Assembly (NCBI GenBank): GCA_937901365.1
Contig: CALCEF010000169.1
Location: 1-9,998 of the forward strand
From: an uncultured euryarchaeote
GTDB lineage: Archaea; Thermoplasmatota; Poseidoniia; Poseidoniales; Thalassarchaeaceae
Direction of reading: 5' to 3'
Length of the DNA stretch: 9,998 nucleotides
Position numbers and translations under genes: made by a program. The notes beneath the pieces were generated by a model. It saw only the letters and a list, made by a program, of their open reading frames with translations. It was not told the origin of the DNA and searched no databases. Position 1 is the first letter of the stretch. Each line of letters begins with the position of its first letter. This document shows, piece by piece, positions 6,010-9,998 of the stretch.

Positions 6010-6065
6010 CGCACCGTTTGTCGTGGTGGGAGATGTTTGATGGTGGTCGGTGGTGTCCGGTTGCC

Positions 6066-8828
6066 ATGCGTCGTGTGACACTGATTCTGTGTCTCCTACT
6101 CCTCGCACCTGTTGCGGGGGCTTGGTCGCTACCAGAACTGCCGGGCGTTGACGAGGAATGGGTTGTCGTTCGAGAAGACGGTTGGACTCATGCTGATTGG
6201 GTGGCTCTTCGTGGAGAAGGGTTGGAGCCGTTACGCCAACTCTCTGCCACGGAAGTTCTCGTTTGGGGTAATCATGGATCTCACCAATTGGATGAGAGTA
6301 CGGTGTTGCGCGGCCCATTGGCTGATGGGTATCTGGTTGTACTAGAGCCGCGATTACCGGCGCGCGCGCAATTGGGAATTCTTTCGATGTTTGAATATGA
6401 GATGTTGCAGGCAGCAGGGGAAAATAGTGCGCTGCCGACTTCATTTGAGGTGTATGGGATCAACCCAAGTGTTTTCGATTCGGTGCCTGGTGTTTGGTGG
6501 GTTGAGCCGTTGCTTGAAACAAAAGCGAGGAATGATCTCTCATCGAGTATCATGGAAAACGGTTCGATGGATGGGCACCCGGGTTGGGATTTGGGATTGA
6601 ATGGATCAGGAGTCATCATTGGTGTTGCTGATTCTGGAATTGAATTGGATCATGGGTGCTTCAGTGAAAATGCGACTGCAATAGGTGAGGTTGGTGTGAA
6701 TCATCGCAAAGTTGTCCTCGTGAATACTTCCATCGATGATGGTGATCACCCTGGGCATGCAGACTACAAACACGGGACGCACATTGCTGGAACTCTGGTT
6801 TGTGATTTGTGGAATGGAAACATGAGTGAAGGGACAAGTCCTTCGCATGGCGCGCGCGTATTGTTCCAAGATGTTGTCAACGAATCTGGGTGGTCAGAAC
6901 CTTCCGTGGATTGGTTACTTGCGGAAGCTGTTGCCAATGGTGCAGTCATACACTCTGATAGTTGGGGGGATGATACGGAAGCTTACACTCTGCGTAGTGC
7001 GGAGTTTGATCTGTGGCATCGAGAGGTTCCCTGGTCACTCGCGTTCATCGCGCCTGGAAATAATCCTTCGAAGTTCTATGAGCCAGCGAATGCGCGAAAT
7101 GTGGTTTCTGTTGGGGGGACGATGTCTGACAACTCAACCGATCTCTACTCTTCATCTTCTAAGGGGCCAACCGAAGAAGGATTGCGTGGAAATTTCATTG
7201 TCACGCCTGCGGTAGGGATCGTCTCTGCATCTGCTGATGGTAATTTGTCGTCATTCAATGATGATATGCGCTCAAGCACGGGTACGAGTATGTCCACTCC
7301 TTTGGGCGCTTCAATCACAGCTGTAATTCAACAAATGGTGCAGGATGGTTGGTTCACCGAAGAAGGGTTTGTACCCTCGGGCCCACAACTGCGCGCGCTT
7401 CTGGCACTCTCCGCTGATTCCTTGCCCGAGGGTGTTGCTCCTGATGCAGAGCAGGGGTGGGGGCGGCCCAATCTTGCCAACCTCATCGATTATGATGAGA
7501 ATTCGTCTGCAAATATTTGGATCCATGATTCCTACATGATGAATGAAACGATTCGTATGGATTTGATCAACGAATGGTTGGGGGCCAATGGAAGTCGGCC
7601 TTTGGAGCAAGTCATCGAATCAAAATGGAATGGGTCTGATGCTCAAGGTCCGTTCCTCAAGCAAGGTGAAAATACATCTTGGAATTTGACGTTGGTTCCC
7701 GGTGAAGACTTGGAAGTGATTCTTTCATTCAACCAGCGACCTTTTGGTGCGGTCTCTGATGACCTGGATATCTCAGTAATCTTGCCTAATGGAACAGTCA
7801 TTGGGAGCAATGAGTCTCTCGAAGGGACCGAACATGTCCACTTGCTCGCTGACGATTTGACAGGAATAGAAAATGTGACAATCCGGGTTGATGCTGGGCT
7901 TGTTGGAATTGGAAATTACTCCGATGTTCTTGGAAGTGATGGGGATCTGTTGGGCTTTGCTCTGGCCGTGAAGGGTGTGGGTGGTGAGGTGGTCGAACCT
8001 GGACCTGAGCCCGAACCTGAGCCTGAACCTGAGCCTGAACCAGAACCTGAGCCTGAACCAGAACCTGAACCTGAACCCGACCCTAATTCTGATTCTGATA
8101 ATGATGGAGTTATGGATCCTGCTGATTCTTGCCCAGATACACCAACTACTTACACTGTTGATTCCAATGGTTGTGCCAATTCGCAAAAGGATACTGATTC
8201 CGATAATGTTACCGATAATCTTGATTCTTGCCCTGGAACGATCGATGTCTCTTCTGTTGATCGATTTGGATGTTCTGATTTGCAACGGGATGGTGATGGA
8301 GATGGTGTGTTGGACTGGGCAAATTCTGATACCGATGGAGATGGTGTTTGGGATGAATATGATGATTGCCCAACAGAAACGGGGTGGGCGGCCAACCGAG
8401 GGTGTCCATCTGCTGAGAAAAGTTGGTATGAAGAAATTGATCCTGTGGCTGCAGTAATGATAATGAGTTCTTCAGTCATTGTAATCTTGGGTTTAGTTCT
8501 TCATCAGCAATGGGTAAGGCGAGAGGAAGAAAGTCAGAGTTTCACTGAGTTCTTCTTTGGGGAACAGAAAAAGGAAGGGGAGGGGGGTGTAAATTCTTCA
8601 AGAGTGTTTTTTGGTTTGGTGTTGTGTATAGGGGGGTTCATCGCTACACAGATAAGTTATGATTCAGCAAGGGTTGGTGAAACATACTCCATCTATTACG
8701 GTGCAGTTCTTTGGGGCCTATGGGAAATTCTTGCGGGGCTTTCTGGTAGTGATAAGAAAAGAAGCAATGAAGAAAGTGTTGATGAAGTGGAAGAAATTGG
8801 AGATTCTGACAAGGGTGAATCTGAGTGA
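6066..8828 (+). CDS. Secreted, membrane-anchored subtilisin-like serine protease with PE linker and TSP3 repeats
   Basis: Extracellular S8-family endopeptidase, 920 residues. A signal peptide (MRR plus a Leu-rich core, cleaved near AGA-W, about residue 20) is followed by a propeptide-like region to about 150. The catalytic domain (about 165-475) has Asp189 in VADSG, His236 in KHGTHIAG, the oxyanion Asn332 in APGNN and Ser408 in GTSMSTP, so the triad is complete. A beta-rich domain follows (about 485-640, with LDISVILPNGTVIGS). Next come 12 Pro-Glu pairs (647-670), thrombospondin type 3 calcium repeats (DxDxDG...CP, about 675-775) and three hydrophobic spans (about 793-813, 846-864, 876-892) with an acidic cytoplasmic tail. 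About 19 N-x-S/T sequons lie in the outer part. The frame opens at TTG 6018, but Met at 6066 begins a proper signal peptide. It is likely a surface protease for marine protein degradation; the substrate is unknown. Confidence 0.93.
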   Translation: MRRVTLILCLLLLAPVAGAWSLPELPGVDEEWVVVREDGWTHADWVALRGEGLEPLRQLSATEVLVWGNHGSHQLDESTVLRGPLADGYLVVLEPRLPARAQLGILSMFEYEMLQAAGENSALPTSFEVYGINPSVFDSVPGVWWVEPLLETKARNDLSSSIMENGSMDGHPGWDLGLNGSGVIIGVADSGIELDHGCFSENATAIGEVGVNHRKVVLVNTSIDDGDHPGHADYKHGTHIAGTLVCDLWNGNMSEGTSPSHGARVLFQDVVNESGWSEPSVDWLLAEAVANGAVIHSDSWGDDTEAYTLRSAEFDLWHREVPWSLAFIAPGNNPSKFYEPANARNVVSVGGTMSDNSTDLYSSSSKGPTEEGLRGNFIVTPAVGIVSASADGNLSSFNDDMRSSTGTSMSTPLGASITAVIQQMVQDGWFTEEGFVPSGPQLRALLALSADSLPEGVAPDAEQGWGRPNLANLIDYDENSSANIWIHDSYMMNETIRMDLINEWLGANGSRPLEQVIESKWNGSDAQGPFLKQGENTSWNLTLVPGEDLEVILSFNQRPFGAVSDDLDISVILPNGTVIGSNESLEGTEHVHLLADDLTGIENVTIRVDAGLVGIGNYSDVLGSDGDLLGFALAVKGVGGEVVEPGPEPEPEPEPEPEPEPEPEPEPEPEPDPNSDSDNDGVMDPADSCPDTPTTYTVDSNGCANSQKDTDSDNVTDNLDSCPGTIDVSSVDRFGCSDLQRDGDGDGVLDWANSDTDGDGVWDEYDDCPTETGWAANRGCPSAEKSWYEEIDPVAAVMIMSSSVIVILGLVLHQQWVRREEESQSFTEFFFGEQKKEGEGGVNSSRVFFGLVLCIGGFIATQISYDSARVGETYSIYYGAVLWGLWEILAGLSGSDKKRSNEESVDEVEEIGDSDKGESE
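8004..8084 (+). repeat. Pro-Glu repeat tract (GAACCTGAGCCT-type) in the protease gene
   Basis: After one GGA CCT there are 12 consecutive Glu-Pro codon pairs and one Asp-Pro. They are made mostly from alternating GAACCT and GAGCCT hexamers, with two GAACCA interruptions. The encoded stretch is a stiff, negatively charged spacer between the beta domain and the calcium repeats. The DNA repeat is prone to length change by slippage and to misassembly. Confidence 0.9.
8085..8402 (+). other. Thrombospondin type 3-like calcium repeats within the protease
   Basis: Three units of the pattern D-x-D-x-D-G-x-x-D-x-x-D-x-C-P are visible: SDSDNDGVMDPADSCPDTP, DTDSDNVTDNLDSCPGT, and a longer one with DGDGDGVLD, DTDGDGVWDEYDDCPTE. 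Such repeats bind Ca2+ and stiffen. They place the catalytic domain at a distance from the membrane spans that follow. Cysteines are regularly placed and could pair. Confidence 0.85.
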
Positions 8829-8931
8829 TTTTACTCAAAATCTGGATGTTTTCGTGAGTCGGAGCAAGGTGAACCTTCAAACCTAGGACTCGCGTGCGCG
8901 TGAGTGGCGCAACTAGCGTAAGGTGAGAAAA
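8829..8931 (+). promoter_or_regulatory. Intergenic region upstream of the actin-like gene
   Basis: About 100 bp between the protease stop and the actin-like start, one of the largest gaps in the window. It begins with a weak 5-bp hairpin across the protease stop (TGAGT-gatttt-ACTCA, 8822-8837). It also contains an imperfect palindrome (ACTCGCG...CGC..GAGT, 8888-8905). No convincing TATA box was found. The region presumably carries the actin-gene promoter, but the exact site cannot be read. Confidence 0.35.
8920..8926 (+). promoter_or_regulatory. Shine-Dalgarno AAGGTGA deciding the actin-like start
   Basis: AAGGTGA ends 5 nt before the ATG at 8932, matching the spacing seen before ftsY and the receiver gene. 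An in-frame GTG at 8923 lies inside this motif and is therefore rejected as start; the protein then begins MADRLYIGIDLG as expected for an actin fold. Confidence 0.75.
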
Positions 8932-9933
8932 ATGGCAGACAGACTATACATTGGAATCGATTTGGGAACATATCAATCAACGATTTCAGCAAGCAATGGA
9001 GAAGGTGGAACAGTAGAGACGATCGTGGGTAAGCCCAAGGATCCAATCGCACGAAATTTCCTCAAGCGTGACACGCTTTTCGGTGCAGATGCACTGAAGA
9101 ATAAGCTCGCTTGCAACCTATACCGTCCGCTTGCAGCAGGTGTTGCTCAAGACGATGAGAACAACTTGGCAGCGGCCAAGGCTTTCGTCACTCACCTTGT
9201 CGAAAGTGTAGAGCCTGAAGATTTCGATGAAGTCTACGGCGTCATCTGTTCGCCAAGCCACATCTCATTCGTAGACAAGAGCAATCTCGTCTCGATTCTG
9301 CGCGGCCAGGTCAACGCGATCATGGTCGTCTCCGAGCCGTTCGCAGTCGCATATGGTCTTGGCGAAATCGGTGGCAGCATCGTTGCTGACATCGGTGCAG
9401 GAACCACAGACGTTTGCCGAATGTACGGAACATTCCCGAACGAAGATGATGAGTGCACACTCGAAGAAGCCGGTGATTGGATCGATGAGGAACTCAAGAG
9501 TCTGGTCGAGAAGAAGTACACCGGGGCACAACTCACCAAGGACATGGTCCGACAGTGGAAGGAAGCCGGTTCATACATCGGTGATGACCGAGAGATGATG
9601 GTCGAACTCAGTGTAGATGGTAAGAAGCAAGTCGTCGATATTGGTGACTTGGTCGGTATCGCTTGCACCGGTCTTGTGACACCTCTGGTTAACGCGATCA
9701 AGGGCATCGTTGCTGGTGCTGACCCAGAATACCAACCCATCATGCGAAACAACATCATTCTCGCCGGTGGCGGTTCACTAATCGAAGGATTGGCGGATGC
9801 GGTCGCTGAAGGATTGGCTGACATCGGTGATGTCAGTGTTTGGTGTGCTGAAGAGCCTGTCACAAAGGTGGCTGAAGGTGCTCTTGCACTGGCTGGCGAC
9901 ATGCCTGATGACCAATTTACCTCAATCAACTGA
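8932..9933 (+). CDS. Actin-family ATPase, MamK-like filament protein
   Basis: A 333-residue protein of the actin/MreB/Hsp70 ATPase superfamily, expected to polymerise with ATP in the cytoplasm. The motifs are phosphate-1 GIDLGTYQST (8-17), connect-1 VVSEPFAVAYG (132-142, catalytic Glu135), phosphate-2 DIGAGTTD (153-160), adenosine motif ILAGGGSLIEGL (276-287) and connect-2 VAEGALALAG (313-322). From memory the closest pattern is the magnetosome protein MamK. Shared blocks include IVGKPKD, YRPLAAGV, VSEPF-V-YGL, DIGAGTTDVC--GT-P, the IAC-L segment and PEYQPI--NII-AGGGS-I-GLA. No transmembrane span is present. Codon use differs from the neighbours, with AAG for essentially all Lys, TTC for Phe and mostly ATC for Ile, consistent with high expression. 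It stands alone with its own upstream gap and hairpins downstream. MreB or a plasmid ParM-like protein are less good fits. Confidence 0.92.
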   Translation: MADRLYIGIDLGTYQSTISASNGEGGTVETIVGKPKDPIARNFLKRDTLFGADALKNKLACNLYRPLAAGVAQDDENNLAAAKAFVTHLVESVEPEDFDEVYGVICSPSHISFVDKSNLVSILRGQVNAIMVVSEPFAVAYGLGEIGGSIVADIGAGTTDVCRMYGTFPNEDDECTLEEAGDWIDEELKSLVEKKYTGAQLTKDMVRQWKEAGSYIGDDREMMVELSVDGKKQVVDIGDLVGIACTGLVTPLVNAIKGIVAGADPEYQPIMRNNIILAGGGSLIEGLADAVAEGLADIGDVSVWCAEEPVTKVAEGALALAGDMPDDQFTSIN

Positions 9934-9948
9934 GAACAATGGTTCGGT

Positions 9949-9965
9949 GGACCCCATAGGGGTCC
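9949..9965 (+). terminator. Hairpin downstream of the actin-like gene, candidate terminator
   Basis: GGACCCC (9949-9955) and GGGGTCC (9959-9965) form a perfect 7-bp stem with an ATA loop, starting 16 nt after the stop codon. A second imperfect stem (GGGG 9959-9962 with CCCC 9983-9986, and CCAGAA 9965-9970 with TTTTGG 9976-9981) shares the GGGG arm, so the two cannot form together. The short T4 run is weak for an archaeal terminator. Structure is seen; function is inferred. Confidence 0.45.
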
Positions 9966-9998
9966 CAGAAGCGGCTTTTGGCCCCCTGTCCAATGTGA

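Noticed and set aside
6018..6065. N-terminal extension of the protease from a TTG codon.
   Set aside because: It would place 16 residues (including Trp and Cys) before a textbook signal peptide that begins at the ATG at 6066.
8822..8837. TGAGT-ACTCA hairpin over the protease stop as a terminator.
   Set aside because: Only a 5-bp stem with a 6-nt loop; too weak to support termination on its own.
4197..8923. Near-identical CTAGCGCAAGG (4197-4207) and CTAGCGTAAGG (8913-8923) just upstream of two plus-strand starts.
   Set aside because: Ten of eleven bases match, but the distances to the start codons differ and part of the match is a Shine-Dalgarno core; too short to call a shared operator.
8923..8931. 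GTG start for the actin-like protein.
   Set aside because: The GTG lies inside the AAGGTGA ribosome binding site, which is correctly spaced for the ATG at 8932.
9234..9929. A long open frame on the minus strand opposite the actin-like gene (about 231 codons).
   Set aside because: Composition is Ser/Pro/Thr-rich with no motif, and the plus-strand frame has all actin-fold motifs.
8932..9933. A magnetosome gene island, suggested by the MamK-like protein.
   Set aside because: No other magnetosome-like gene is seen in the window; the neighbours are a subtilase and housekeeping genes.

Overview
The window most likely comes from an uncultured marine planktonic euryarchaeon of the Marine Group II type (Candidatus Poseidoniales). 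The archaeal assignment rests on ribosomal protein LX (eL18/L20a type), prefoldin alpha and an archaeal-style FtsY. The MG-II assignment is an inference from the mix of these with a large secreted subtilase carrying thrombospondin type 3 calcium repeats, a eukaryote-like OMP decarboxylase and AGGTGA-type Shine-Dalgarno sites. There is no tRNA, rRNA, CRISPR array, insertion sequence or transposase, and coding density is very high (the longest gap is about 100 bp).

Layout from left to right. (1) On the plus strand, pyrF (27-866) is followed after 4 nt by a small single-span membrane protein (871-1161). (2) On the minus strand, read from 4112 down to 1158, there is a compact operon: prefoldin alpha (pfdA), signal-recognition-particle receptor ftsY, a DUF1844 protein, and a response-regulator-like receiver domain with a C-terminal membrane anchor. 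In the first two junctions the Shine-Dalgarno of the downstream gene overlaps the stop codon of the upstream one. (3) On the plus strand, 4210-5714, a translationally coupled pair encodes a GlmU-N-like nucleotidyltransferase whose metal ligands appear lost, and a SIRT5/CobB-type sirtuin. (4) On the minus strand, 5978-5715, lies ribosomal protein LX, tail-to-tail with the sirtuin gene; a perfect 11-bp-arm palindrome covers both stop codons. (5) On the plus strand, 6066-8828, lies a secreted, membrane-anchored subtilisin-like protease. (6) On the plus strand, 8932-9933, lies an actin-family ATPase that resembles the magnetosome filament protein MamK, followed by a hairpin-rich 3' region.

Functionally the minus-strand genes belong to protein biogenesis (ribosome, chaperone, membrane targeting). 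In many archaea LX, pfdA and ftsY are contiguous; here the nucleotidyltransferase-sirtuin pair sits between LX and pfdA in the opposite orientation. The most noteworthy items are the MamK-like actin with a codon bias suggesting strong expression, the tail-anchored receiver lacking its phospho-acceptor aspartate, the nucleotidyltransferase with substituted metal ligands, and the symmetric hairpin shared by two stop codons. All family assignments were made by eye from sequence motifs; no database search was run.
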